Positions 45,533-54,454 of a stretch of DNA of 64,000 bases are shown here, in pieces. A program made the position numbers and the translations under genes. The first letter of the stretch is position 1; the number at the start of each line of letters is the position of its first letter. Source of the stretch: Chryseobacterium wanjuense (lineage in GTDB: Bacteria > Bacteroidota > Bacteroidia > Flavobacteriales > Weeksellaceae); contig NZ_FOIU01000001.1 in the NCBI RefSeq assembly GCF_900111495.1, positions 496,001 to 560,000 of the forward strand. Direction: 5' to 3'. The notes under the pieces were generated by a model. The model ran no database searches, was not told where the DNA came from, and saw only the letters and a program-made list of their open reading frames with translations.

Positions 45533-46582
45533 TTACTTCGCCGAAGGATTTACCATTACAGAAGAATTAGAAACACTTTTCATAGACTGAGACTGTTTTC
45601 CGTCTGAGATCGTTTCAATCTGTGTAGTTACCACTTTGATGTTCTGGTTAGTGATCCATCCTGTATTTTGGTCAAACTTAATGGTTCCGTTCTGCGCCAA
45701 TTCACTGCTAAGGCTGTGTGTGATCGCTCCCTGAGCCTGCTTTTCGGTTTTTTTAGGAATTCCTCCGGTTACGGAAATTTCTGCGATACCGTTTCCTACG
45801 CTCTTTAAAATATAGTTTGAGGTTACTTTAATTTTTCCATTTGGATCAGCATTTTCACTGCTTGTCCATTTTTCTCCGATTTTTACTCCTTTTTTAGGAA
45901 TAATGGTTAAATTTTTATTGAACTGGTCTTTCAAAACTTTTTCATTGAAAGATTCTTTAAGACTCGCTACAACACTTGCTTTTTGGTTGGCGTCTTTCAC
46001 GATCGTCCCCACTGCATTCGAAACTTTAGTGTAGATCGGATCAAAACCTGTAATTGAAATTACATTCCCTTTTGTATCCATCTTCATGTTCAGTTTATTT
46101 CCGGTAAGCGCTCTGTTGATATTCCAGATCATTTTCAGGTCATCTTCTTTCGGAATTGGCAGTTTTGTATCCACTACGATTGTTTTTCCGTCTGCCGACT
46201 GAGAATTTCTTTTAGCAATTAAATTTAAAGTGATATCATAAATATTTCCTTTAATATCATTTACGGTGAAAGACATTTCGTCCGTAGATTCGCTTGTTCC
46301 GTTAAGGGTTTTTCCCTGTGGATCGGTCATTGTTTTTGTATCTCTCTGATACGTTGTTAAAGGATATGTTTTTCCTTTTTCCAATTTGAAAGTCTGAGTA
46401 TAAACTCCGGCAGAATCTTTAATAGCAGGGTTTTCTGCCACTTTTGCCACAGAATCCGCAGGAACTTCTACCGTGATTGTTTTACCTGTTTTAGGATCAA
46501 ATTTCGTTACTTTTGTAGTTTCTTTTTTACAAGAAACAAGAGCTATGGAGGATATTAGCACTAATGCTGCTATGTTTTTCAT
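45533..46582 (-). CDS. DUF6263-family lipoprotein
   Basis: 349 residues with a lipoprotein signal (ALVSCKK, Cys19). The mature part alternates beta strands (FKLEKGKTYPLTTYQRDTKTMTDPQG, FTVNDIKGNIYDITLNLIAKRNSQ, IGEKWTSSENADPNGKIKVTSNYIL), matching DUF6263 proteins of Bacteroidota. Function unknown; probably periplasmic or surface. Transcribed behind rlmB with a 27-base gap. Confidence 0.78.
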   Translation of the reverse strand: MKNIAALVLISSIALVSCKKETTKVTKFDPKTGKTITVEVPADSVAKVAENPAIKDSAGVYTQTFKLEKGKTYPLTTYQRDTKTMTDPQGKTLNGTSESTDEMSFTVNDIKGNIYDITLNLIAKRNSQSADGKTIVVDTKLPIPKEDDLKMIWNINRALTGNKLNMKMDTKGNVISITGFDPIYTKVSNAVGTIVKDANQKASVVASLKESFNEKVLKDQFNKNLTIIPKKGVKIGEKWTSSENADPNGKIKVTSNYILKSVGNGIAEISVTGGIPKKTEKQAQGAITHSLSSELAQNGTIKFDQNTGWITNQNIKVVTTQIETISDGKQSQSMKSVSNSSVMVNPSAK

Positions 46583-46609
46583 TTGTTTAAATTTTTAATG
46601 TTATCGAAA

Positions 46610-47362
46610 TTAATTGATTTTCATAATTTTCTGTCTTACAGCTTCATATAAAATTGCGCCACAAGCTACAGAAACATTTAATGATTGTGTTTTCCCTTCA
46701 ATAGGAAGTTTTATTTTTTCGTCTGAATGATGCAGAACTTCTTTAGAAATACCGGTTTCTTCATTGCCCATTACCACTGCGCAAGGTTCCGTAAAATTGA
46801 TGTCGTAGATCATTTTATCTGCCTTTTCGCTTGCCGAATACACAGAAATCCCGCTTTGCTGAAGAAAATCTACAACGTGAGCCAGATTCGGTTCTTTACA
46901 TATTTTAATATTGTAAATGGCTCCTGCTGAGGTTTTTATAGCATCGGAATTAATAGGTGCAGCTCCTTTTTCCGGGATAATGACAGCATCAATTCCCACG
47001 CATTCCGCAGTTCTGCAGATGGCTCCGAAATTTCTCACATCTGTCAATCGGTCCAGAATCAATAGAAATGGAGTTTTTCCCTCTTCAAATAATTGAGGAA
47101 CAATATCTTCCACTCTATGAAACGGAACATCCGAAATAAATGCTACAACACCCTGATGATTTTTTCTTGTAAAACGGTTCAATTTCTCAACCGGAACGTA
47201 ATTGGGACGGATTTTATTTTTAGCTAAAATTGTTTTCAGTTCAGCATAAATAGGACCTTGCAGTGCATTCTGCACAAAGATCTTGTCAATCGTTTTTCCC
47301 GCTTCAATTGCTTCAATCACGGGACGCAGCCCGAAAATAAAATCGTCTTTTTTATCTGTCAT
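46610..47362 (-). CDS. rlmB: 23S rRNA 2'-O-ribose methyltransferase RlmB
   Basis: 250 residues. N-terminal RNA-binding SpoU_sub_bind domain (FGLRPVIEAIEAGKTIDKIF) and a SpoU SPOUT knot with motifs DRLTDVRNFGAICRTAECVG, MGNEETGIS and LPIEGKTQSLNVSVACGAILYEAV. RlmB methylates G2251 of 23S rRNA. Length and motifs are normal. Confidence 0.92.
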   Translation of the reverse strand: MTDKKDDFIFGLRPVIEAIEAGKTIDKIFVQNALQGPIYAELKTILAKNKIRPNYVPVEKLNRFTRKNHQGVVAFISDVPFHRVEDIVPQLFEEGKTPFLLILDRLTDVRNFGAICRTAECVGIDAVIIPEKGAAPINSDAIKTSAGAIYNIKICKEPNLAHVVDFLQQSGISVYSASEKADKMIYDINFTEPCAVVMGNEETGISKEVLHHSDEKIKLPIEGKTQSLNVSVACGAILYEAVRQKIMKIN

Positions 47363-47374
47363 TTTGATATTTTA

Positions 47375-47465
47375 AATAGTGAAATGTCAATGGTCAATTT
47401 TACTTTGTAAGTCAAATTTTAAAATTCACATTTGACAATTGACTTGCGCAGCAAAATTCACTTTA
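47375..47465. repeat. Intergenic inverted repeat
   Basis: Imperfect palindrome around tgtcaatggtcaatttta and aatttaaattcacatttgacaattgac-type arms, related to the repeats at 16-38 and 2797-2887. It lies between the co-directional DinB and rlmB genes. Confidence 0.45.
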
Positions 47466-47466
47466 A

Positions 47467-47940
47467 CTATCTTCCTTTTTCCCCTAAAATTGCTCTTTTC
47501 TGCGACATTACATAGCCGTAATGCAGGCTTTCATGCATATTGTTGAAGATGATGGCATCCTGAATGCTTTTCAGATCCATTCCGAAACTTGTGGTGTAAG
47601 GGGTGTAATCTGAAAAGAAGTCGCTGTCGTAATCTTTCATTAAAATCTTTGAAGTTTCGGTCAATAAAAATTCCAGATCTTCAACTTCAGATTTTTGGAC
47701 ATTCAAGTTTGGAAGAGTGCCTTTTTTGTATGTTTCAATCCAATATTTATCAATTCTGAAAGGGTTTCCGCTCAGATAATAATGCAGAAGCTGCTGGGTA
47801 GCAACCGTGTGTGCAATATTCCAGTAAATATTATTATTAAAACCATCCGGAATGAACAAAAGATCTTCGTGGGAAGTGTTTTGTAAAACGGTCAAAAGGT
47901 TCTTTCTTACTTGTCTGTGAGCTTGAAAATGATAATTCAT
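47467..47940 (-). CDS. DinB-family protein
   Basis: 157 residues from the ATG at 47940. A four-helix DinB fold with likely metal His in NIYWNIAHTVATQQLLHYYL and the pair in NNMHESLHYGYVM. Members include thiol-dependent metalloenzymes; here the substrate is unknown. Confidence 0.85.
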   Translation of the reverse strand: MNYHFQAHRQVRKNLLTVLQNTSHEDLLFIPDGFNNNIYWNIAHTVATQQLLHYYLSGNPFRIDKYWIETYKKGTLPNLNVQKSEVEDLEFLLTETSKILMKDYDSDFFSDYTPYTTSFGMDLKSIQDAIIFNNMHESLHYGYVMSQKRAILGEKGR

Positions 47941-48193
47941 TTTGCAATTTTTTTTAATCACCAAAAATAGTTTAATAAACTGGAAATGACAATTTTTGAA
48001 TGCGCTATTAAAGCAAATTTTATATATTTTTATGAAAAAAAGAAATAATGTTGTTGAGTTTTAAGGTTTCCACTATTTTTCAATCTCGCATTAATGCTGG
48101 AATATTTAACAAACTTTAACTCAAATATGGCATTAATTGTGTTGATTCATGCAAGTATTTATTAGAAATTTACCAATTATTTTAAACTAAGAT

Positions 48194-49198
48194 ATGTCAG
48201 AAATAAATCAGGCGGAAGATATTCGTCAATTAACGGAACAGGTAAAAGAAGCAAACTACTTTTTTTCTCTTCTGAGACAGGAAATCAATAAAGTTATTAT
48301 AGGACAGGAATATATGATAGACCGTCTGTTGATCGGTCTTTTGGGGAATGGGCACGTGCTTCTGGAAGGGGTTCCCGGTCTGGCAAAAACGCTGGCCATA
48401 AAGACATTGGCAGAAGCTGTTCACGGAGAATTTTCGAGAATCCAGTTTACTCCCGATCTGCTTCCTGCAGATGTGGTGGGAACGATGATTTACAATATAA
48501 AAGACAATGATTTTTCCATAAAAAAAGGTCCTGTTTTTGCGAATTTCGTGCTTGCGGATGAGATCAACCGTGCACCGGCAAAGGTACAGTCGGCTCTCTT
48601 GGAAGTGATGCAGGAAAAGCAGGTGACCATCGGAGATGAAACCATGATGCTTCCGAAACCTTTCCTGGTTTTGGCAACGCAAAACCCGATCGATCAGGAA
48701 GGTACTTATCTTTTACCGGAAGCTCAAAGCGACCGTTTTATGCTGAAATGTACCATAGATTACCCGGATTTTGAAGATGAAAGAACGATCATGAAAATGG
48801 TTTCTACTTCGCATCAGCCTGTCATTAAGCCTGTTGTCACTCTTGATCATATTGTGGAAGCTAAAAAGCTGATTAATCAGATTTATCTGGACGAAAAGAT
48901 CGAAAAATATATTCTGGATATGGTTTTTGCTACCCGTTATCCTGAAAATTATGGTCTTTCTGAGCTTAAAAATTATATCAGTTTCGGGGCTTCTCCGAGA
49001 GCATCCATCAACCTTGCAATTGCATCCAGAGCGTATGCATTCCTGAGAGGAAGAGCATTTGTAATTCCTGAAGATGTAAAAGCATTGGCAAAAGATGTGT
49101 TGAGACATAGAATTGGCTTAACTTTCGAGGCAGAAGCAGAAGAAATTTCATCAGAAGAAATTATCAATAGAATTTTAGCGAAAATCCAGGCTCCGTAA
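48194..49198 (+). CDS. MoxR-family AAA+ ATPase
   Basis: 334 residues. Walker A as LLEGVPGLAKTLAIK, Walker B as FVLADEINRAPAKVQSALLEVMQEKQV, sensor LATQNPIDQEGTYLLPEAQSDRF. MoxR ATPases act as chaperones for VWA proteins, and it leads the DUF58/bat cluster here. Its stop overlaps the next start (TAATG), so translation of the GNAT gene is coupled. Confidence 0.92.
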   Translation: MSEINQAEDIRQLTEQVKEANYFFSLLRQEINKVIIGQEYMIDRLLIGLLGNGHVLLEGVPGLAKTLAIKTLAEAVHGEFSRIQFTPDLLPADVVGTMIYNIKDNDFSIKKGPVFANFVLADEINRAPAKVQSALLEVMQEKQVTIGDETMMLPKPFLVLATQNPIDQEGTYLLPEAQSDRFMLKCTIDYPDFEDERTIMKMVSTSHQPVIKPVVTLDHIVEAKKLINQIYLDEKIEKYILDMVFATRYPENYGLSELKNYISFGASPRASINLAIASRAYAFLRGRAFVIPEDVKALAKDVLRHRIGLTFEAEAEEISSEEIINRILAKIQAP

Positions 49199-49656
49199 TG
49201 AGTGAAGTTGTGATCAGAAGGGCAGTTCAGGAAGATTGTGCTCCGATGTTGGAGTTAATTAAAGAATTGGCCGATTATGAAAAGGCTTTGCATGAAGTTA
49301 CTTTAACTTTAGAGCAGTTTACGGAAGACGGATTTGGAAAATCACCTGTTTGGGGTGCTTTTGTTGCTGAATTTGAAGAAGAAATTGTTGGAATTTCCTT
49401 GTATTACGACAGATATTCAACATGGAAGGGAAGAAGGTTGTATCTTGAAGATCTGGTCGTAACAGAAAAATTAAGAGGAAAGCAAATCGGAAAGAAATTA
49501 TTTGAAGCCACGTTGGAACACGGAAAATCAAATCTGTACAGCGGAATGGTTTTTCAGGTGTTAAACTGGAACGAGCCGGCCATTAATTTCTACAAAAAAT
49601 ACAATCCGAAATTTGATGATGAATGGTTTAATGTTTCCATAGAGTTCAATGTTTAA
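49198..49656 (+). CDS. GNAT acetyltransferase, SSAT-like
   Basis: 152 residues. Typical of the diamine/thialysine acetyltransferase branch: ADYEKALHEVTLTLEQFTEDGFGKSP, LYLEDLVVTEKLRGKQIGKKLFEATL (acetyl-CoA motif) and GMVFQVLNWNEPAINFYKKY. It sits between moxR and the DUF58 gene, overlapping moxR by one base, an unusual insert in the bat operon. Confidence 0.88.
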   Translation: MSEVVIRRAVQEDCAPMLELIKELADYEKALHEVTLTLEQFTEDGFGKSPVWGAFVAEFEEEIVGISLYYDRYSTWKGRRLYLEDLVVTEKLRGKQIGKKLFEATLEHGKSNLYSGMVFQVLNWNEPAINFYKKYNPKFDDEWFNVSIEFNV

Positions 49657-49777
49657 TGTTTTTGGGTTTAATGTTTTTTTGAATGTAATTAAATCAATTT
49701 TAAAAAACTTGAACATAAATTAAACAGTTTTAGGCTAAAAACTCTGAACATAAAACCATAAACTTTAAACTAATTGT

Positions 49778-50641
49778 ATGCAGATAAAAGATATTGTAAA
49801 AAAAGTCAAACAAATAGAAATCCGTACTCGTAAGAAGACGGAAGCTACTTTGATGGGGCAATATCACAGCGCTTTTAAGGGACAGGGAATGACTTTCTCT
49901 GAGGTTCGCCCCTATCAGTTCGGGGATGAAATCCGAAGGATTGACTGGAACAAGACAGCGCGTTTCCGTGAACCATTCGTGAAGGTAATGGAAGAGGAAA
50001 GGGAACTCACGATGATGTTGGTGGTAGATATTTCCGCATCGATGGATTACGGTACAAAAACCCAGCTGAAAAGGGAATATGTGGCAGAAATTGCAGCCAG
50101 TTTAGGTTTTTCGGCGGCGGGAAATAATGATAAGGTGGGACTGATTTTGTTTGCAGATAAAGTATATAAAGTGATTCCGCCACAAAAAGGAAGAAAACAT
50201 ATTCTTTCGATTATCAGTAATATTCTGACGGCAGATTATGTTCCTGCAGAGTCGAAACTGGATAAAGCGCTGGAATATATGATGGGGATTTTTAAAAGAA
50301 AATCACTGGTTTTCTTATTCTCGGATTTTGAAGATCAATATGACTCTAAAATGCTGAGGGTAGCTTCCAAAAAGCATCAGCTGCTGGGAATGAGGATTTA
50401 TGATGAAAAGGATAATGAAATTCCGGACGTTGGATATACCCTGCTGTATGATGCGGAAACAGGAAAACAGGTTTGGGCAAATACTTCCAGTGCAAGATGG
50501 AGATATACTTTTGCTGAAGCTCAGAAGCAAAAATTAAGGACTTTGGAAGAGGATTTTGCCAATAGTTCGGCAAGTTTTATGAATATCAATACCGGTGCGG
50601 ACTATTCGAAATTATTGTATAATTATTTTCAGAAAAAATAA
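49778..50641 (+). CDS. DUF58-domain protein (bat operon)
   Basis: 287 residues: FSEVRPYQFGDEIRRIDWNKTARFREPFVKVMEEERELTMMLVVDISASMDYG, where the DISASM matches a VWA-like MIDAS start. DUF58 proteins accompany MoxR and Bat proteins in Bacteroidota and are thought to work with them at the membrane. No signal peptide. Confidence 0.9.
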   Translation: MQIKDIVKKVKQIEIRTRKKTEATLMGQYHSAFKGQGMTFSEVRPYQFGDEIRRIDWNKTARFREPFVKVMEEERELTMMLVVDISASMDYGTKTQLKREYVAEIAASLGFSAAGNNDKVGLILFADKVYKVIPPQKGRKHILSIISNILTADYVPAESKLDKALEYMMGIFKRKSLVFLFSDFEDQYDSKMLRVASKKHQLLGMRIYDEKDNEIPDVGYTLLYDAETGKQVWANTSSARWRYTFAEAQKQKLRTLEEDFANSSASFMNINTGADYSKLLYNYFQKK

Positions 50642-50719
50642 CATCAATAGGAATGGGTTTTAGCCCATTTTAAAATTAGATATAAACATTAGGCTTTAGC
50701 CAAAACTTATTATTTAAAA

Positions 50720-51616
50720 TTGAAAAAACTATTATTTATATTTTGTTTTTTAATCTGTGCGAATGCCTTTTCACAGATCCTTTCTTCCAGTGTTGAGAAG
50801 AAGACCATTGCTTTGGGAGAAGTGAATCATATTGTAATTACGATTAATAATCTGAAAAACGAGAAGGTTTCCGCGGCTCCCGAGAACGAATTATTGCCTT
50901 TTCATTTTGAAGAAGTGAAAGACAGTATTTCGCAAAATCCTGATATTTATTACAGAAGAATCGAGTTTGCGGTTTTTGAGGAAGGCAAATTCACCATTCC
51001 GGAACTGGAATTCAAAGTGGGAGAGAAGGTTTTAAAAACTATTCCTTATGAAATCGATGTGATCAATACAGCTCAAAAGACAGATCAGATCAAGGATATC
51101 ATGAATAATAAAAATGTAAAACTTGAAGCGACAGATTATTGGGAGCTGTATAAGTTTTATATTTTGGCAGTGATTGCAGCCATTGCTTTGATTATTTCAA
51201 TTGTGATGTTTGTAAAGTATGGACGGAAATCCAAAGATTCACCCGTCGTCGCCACCAATCAGACCTTAAAGGAATTAGACTCTCTTAAAAAGAAAAAATA
51301 CGTGGAAAGTGGAAATTACCGTTCTTTTTATGTTGAATTAATTGATATTTCACGAAATTTTATAGCAAAACAATACCGTTTGCCGGCAGATGTTTTGTTG
51401 ACGGATGATTTGATTGATTTAATGAAGAAAAATAATACCATTTCTCAGGAAAATGAAAGAGTGGTGGAAGATGTGTTTTTGAGAGGTGATCTTGTAAAAT
51501 TTGCCAAAACTTTCCCAGATCAGCAGACGATGGAAAAAGACTTTGCAGACATCAGGGATTTTGTGAAAAGATCATCAAAAGATTTAGAATTCGAAAACTT
51601 GAGAAAGGATGTTTGA
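50720..51616 (+). CDS. Bat-operon membrane protein
   Basis: 298 residues read from a TTG codon at 50720 (family-like start KKLLFIFCFLICANAFSQ as signal peptide). One membrane helix near 155-172 and a cytoplasmic-side C-terminal domain YVESGNYRSFYVELIDISRNFIAKQYRLPADVLLTDDLIDLM. It corresponds to the unnamed protein between DUF58 and BatA in Bacteroidota clusters. It overlaps batA by eight bases. Confidence 0.8.
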   Translation: MKKLLFIFCFLICANAFSQILSSSVEKKTIALGEVNHIVITINNLKNEKVSAAPENELLPFHFEEVKDSISQNPDIYYRRIEFAVFEEGKFTIPELEFKVGEKVLKTIPYEIDVINTAQKTDQIKDIMNNKNVKLEATDYWELYKFYILAVIAAIALIISIVMFVKYGRKSKDSPVVATNQTLKELDSLKKKKYVESGNYRSFYVELIDISRNFIAKQYRLPADVLLTDDLIDLMKKNNTISQENERVVEDVFLRGDLVKFAKTFPDQQTMEKDFADIRDFVKRSSKDLEFENLRKDV

Positions 51617-52601
51617 TTTTGAATTTTATAGTCCGTGGTTTTTACTGCTTTTTGCTTTGTTTATTCCGCTATTATTCAGGGATGCGAGCAGACAGAAAAA
51701 GAAAGGAATCAAAGTTCCCACGGTTAAAAATATGGCTGACAGCGGAGGTATTCAGGCTGTGATGTTTTTGTTGAAAATCTCAAAATACATCATTCTTTCA
51801 GCCTTGATTATTGCCATGGCAAGACCACGAACTTTCACCGTTTCTCAGGACAGGGATGATACGAAAGGAATTGATATCATGCTTTCTGTCGACGTTTCTT
51901 TGAGTATGTTGGCGAAAGATTTGACACCGGATCGTTTGACCGCCCTGAAAGATATTGCCATCAAATTCGTTGAAAAAAGACCCAACGACAGGATAGGTTT
52001 GGTAACATATTCCGGGGAAGCCTTTACAAAAGTTCCTGTAACTTCCGATCATCAGGTGGTTATTGATGAATTACAAAGCTTGAATCCATTAGAATTACAG
52101 CCCGGAACGGCGATCGGGGAAGGACTTGCTGTTGCCGTAAACCACCTTAAAAACAGTAAGGCGAAAAGTAAAATTATCATCTTAATGACAGATGGTGTCA
52201 ATACCATTGAAAATGCGATGCCTCCTGCTATAGCTGCAGAATTGGCAAAGAATAATAATATTAAAGTATATGCCATCGGTATCGGAACGAACGGATATGC
52301 CTTGATGCCTACGCAGACTGATATTTTTGGAGATCTTGTTTTCACGGAAACAGAGGTGAAGATTGATGAACCTGTTCTGAAGGAAGTTGCCCAAATGACG
52401 GGCGGGAAATATTTCAGGGCAACATCGAACAGCAGCCTTGAGGAAGTGTATGATGAAATTAACCAATTGGAAAAATCTGACGTAAAAGTTTCCAAACTGT
52501 ATAATTACCAGGAATATTTTAAAATCTTCCTTTGGATTGCTTTGGGAATGCTTTTCGTAGATGCATTATTGAGATGGGTACTTTATAAAATTTTAAGCTG
52601 A
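51609..52601 (+). CDS. batA: BatA, VWA-domain membrane protein
   Basis: 330 residues with N-terminal helices and a C-terminal helix flanking a VWA domain: GIDIMLSVDVSLSMLAKDLTPDRLTALKDIAIKFVEKRPNDRIGLVTYSG, LQPGTAIGEGLAVAVNHL, IIILMTDGVN. MIDAS residues are complete (DVSLS, T, D). Bat proteins contribute to aerotolerance and stress in Bacteroides. Its stop overlaps the batB start. Confidence 0.92.
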   Translation: MFDFEFYSPWFLLLFALFIPLLFRDASRQKKKGIKVPTVKNMADSGGIQAVMFLLKISKYIILSALIIAMARPRTFTVSQDRDDTKGIDIMLSVDVSLSMLAKDLTPDRLTALKDIAIKFVEKRPNDRIGLVTYSGEAFTKVPVTSDHQVVIDELQSLNPLELQPGTAIGEGLAVAVNHLKNSKAKSKIIILMTDGVNTIENAMPPAIAAELAKNNNIKVYAIGIGTNGYALMPTQTDIFGDLVFTETEVKIDEPVLKEVAQMTGGKYFRATSNSSLEEVYDEINQLEKSDVKVSKLYNYQEYFKIFLWIALGMLFVDALLRWVLYKILS

Positions 52602-53608
52602 TGGATTGGTATTTAGGAAATTATTGGTATTTATTATTGCTGTTGCTTTTGCCGCTGTTAGCTGTCTTTTTGATCCGTTATTTAAAATGGATAAAAAAGA
52701 AAAGAGAAGTTTTTGCAGACAGCCAGTTTCATGAGCATTTGTTTGAAAAAAGATCGGGTTTCACAAAATTTTTTCCGGCTTTATATTTAATAGCAACATT
52801 ATTTTTAATTTTTTCAATCATTGATTTATTAAATGGTTCGGAAGAAGTAAAGTCGAATCAGAAACTGAACAATGTCATCTTTATGCTCGATGTCTCCAAT
52901 TCGATGAATGCGGAAGACATCAACCCAAGCCGTCTGACGGAAGCGAAAAATCTGATGATTCAGACGATGCAGAAGATGAAAAGCGATAAAGTGGGAATTG
53001 TCATTTTTGCGGGACAGGCAACTTCGATCATGCCTTTGACAACAGATTATAATTCTGCAGAAACCTACATCAGCGGTGTTGAAACCAATTCGATGCAGAT
53101 TCAGGGAACCGATTTTTTAAACGGAATGAAGATTGCAGCAGATAAGTTTAAAAATGTAAGCAAAGGTGCCCGAAAAGTAGTTTTGCTAAGTGATGGCGAA
53201 GATAATGAAGGGAATGATGATGATGCCATAAAATTAGCCAACAAAGAAGGAATCACAATCACATCCGTAGGAATCGGAACAGATGAAGGAGCACCGGTTC
53301 CGGAGTACGTTTTCGGTCAGCTGATGGGGTATAAAACAGATATGAACGGACAGACCGTTATCTCAAAAAGACAAACCGAAGCATTGAAAAAAATGGCGCA
53401 GGCTACAGGAGGATCATACATCGACGGAAATAATATCAACGAAGCACCCGACAGGATTGTTGATACATTAAGCAAGAAAATGGGAGCCTCCGAAACGCTG
53501 GTAAAATCACAAAATGCCAATCATTATTATCAATATTTTTTAGGGGTTTCTATATTTTTCTTCTTTTTAATTTATATTTTTAATCCTAAAAGAGATTTCA
53601 ATGTTTAA
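52601..53608 (+). CDS. batB: BatB, VWA-domain membrane protein
   Basis: 335 residues: two N-terminal membrane helices, VWA domain with NNVIFMLDVSNSMNAEDINPSRLTEAKNLMI, IVIFAGQATSIMPLTTDYNSAETYISG, VVLLSDGEDNEGN, and a C-terminal helix. MIDAS residues DVSNS and the later Thr and Asp are present. Pairs with BatA. Confidence 0.92.
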   Translation: MDWYLGNYWYLLLLLLLPLLAVFLIRYLKWIKKKREVFADSQFHEHLFEKRSGFTKFFPALYLIATLFLIFSIIDLLNGSEEVKSNQKLNNVIFMLDVSNSMNAEDINPSRLTEAKNLMIQTMQKMKSDKVGIVIFAGQATSIMPLTTDYNSAETYISGVETNSMQIQGTDFLNGMKIAADKFKNVSKGARKVVLLSDGEDNEGNDDDAIKLANKEGITITSVGIGTDEGAPVPEYVFGQLMGYKTDMNGQTVISKRQTEALKKMAQATGGSYIDGNNINEAPDRIVDTLSKKMGASETLVKSQNANHYYQYFLGVSIFFFFLIYIFNPKRDFNV

Positions 53609-53707
53609 TATCCGAATGTTTGTCTCAAATTAAGACAAAATACTTTAACCCAATTTTAACAAATAAACACCTGTTTATTAACATTTAAAGGAATAATTTT
53701 GCACTTG

Positions 53708-54454
53708 ATGAATACTAAAATCATTTTTTTGTCGTTTATTACTGCTTTCATGTTTTCGGGATTTGTTTTCGGACAGGAAAACTACAGAACACTGGTGTAT
53801 GAAGGCAACGAAAAATTCAACGGTAAAGATTATGATGGAGCGTCTTCCAAATATATGGAAGCGATCAAGGCAAACGGAAAAGATTTTGCGGCTCACTACA
53901 ATTTAGGGAACGCATTATATAAAAGAAAAAAATACGAAGAGGCAAAGGCAGAGTACGAAAAAGCTCAAAAGCTTTCGCAGACAATTCCTGACAAGGCAGC
54001 CGCTCTTCACAACCTGGGAAACACTTATATGCAGATGAATCAGCCTGAAAAAGCGGCAGATTATTATAAACAATCCCTTAAACAAAATCCCTACAGCGAG
54101 GCAACAAGAAAAAACTATGAAATTGCCAAACTGAAAGAAAAAGAAAAACAACAAAAGAAAAACCAGCAGAACAACTCGGGTAAAGGAGGCGGTGGTAAAG
54201 ACCAACAACAAAATGATGATCAAAAAGGAAATCCTAAAGATCAAAAACAAGATCAGGGACAAGGCCAGCAAAATCAAGGTAAAAGTCAGCAGGGAGATAA
54301 CCCAGACCAAAGCCAGAATAATGCAGGCAAGATGCCGAAAGATCTTGAAAATCAAATACTCAACAAAGTAAACGATAAAGAAAAAGAGACCGCCAAAAGA
54401 ATTTTAAATAAAAATTCTTATTCGATGCCCGAAAGCAACGAGAAAGATTGGTGA
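53708..54454 (+). CDS. batC: BatC, TPR protein
   Basis: 248 residues from the ATG at 53708, which opens the signal peptide MNTKIIFLSFITAFMFSGFVFG; upstream in-frame TTG codons are less likely. Three TPR units (FNGKDYDGASSKYMEAIKAN, FAAHYNLGNALYKRKKYEEAKAEYEKAQ, AALHNLGNTYMQMNQPEKAADYYKQSLKQNP) and a long Gln/Asn/Lys-rich tail (about 150-215). A TAATTTTG box lies only seven bases before the ATG, so a nearly leaderless transcript is possible. Confidence 0.9.
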   Translation: MNTKIIFLSFITAFMFSGFVFGQENYRTLVYEGNEKFNGKDYDGASSKYMEAIKANGKDFAAHYNLGNALYKRKKYEEAKAEYEKAQKLSQTIPDKAAALHNLGNTYMQMNQPEKAADYYKQSLKQNPYSEATRKNYEIAKLKEKEKQQKKNQQNNSGKGGGGKDQQQNDDQKGNPKDQKQDQGQGQQNQGKSQQGDNPDQSQNNAGKMPKDLENQILNKVNDKEKETAKRILNKNSYSMPESNEKDW

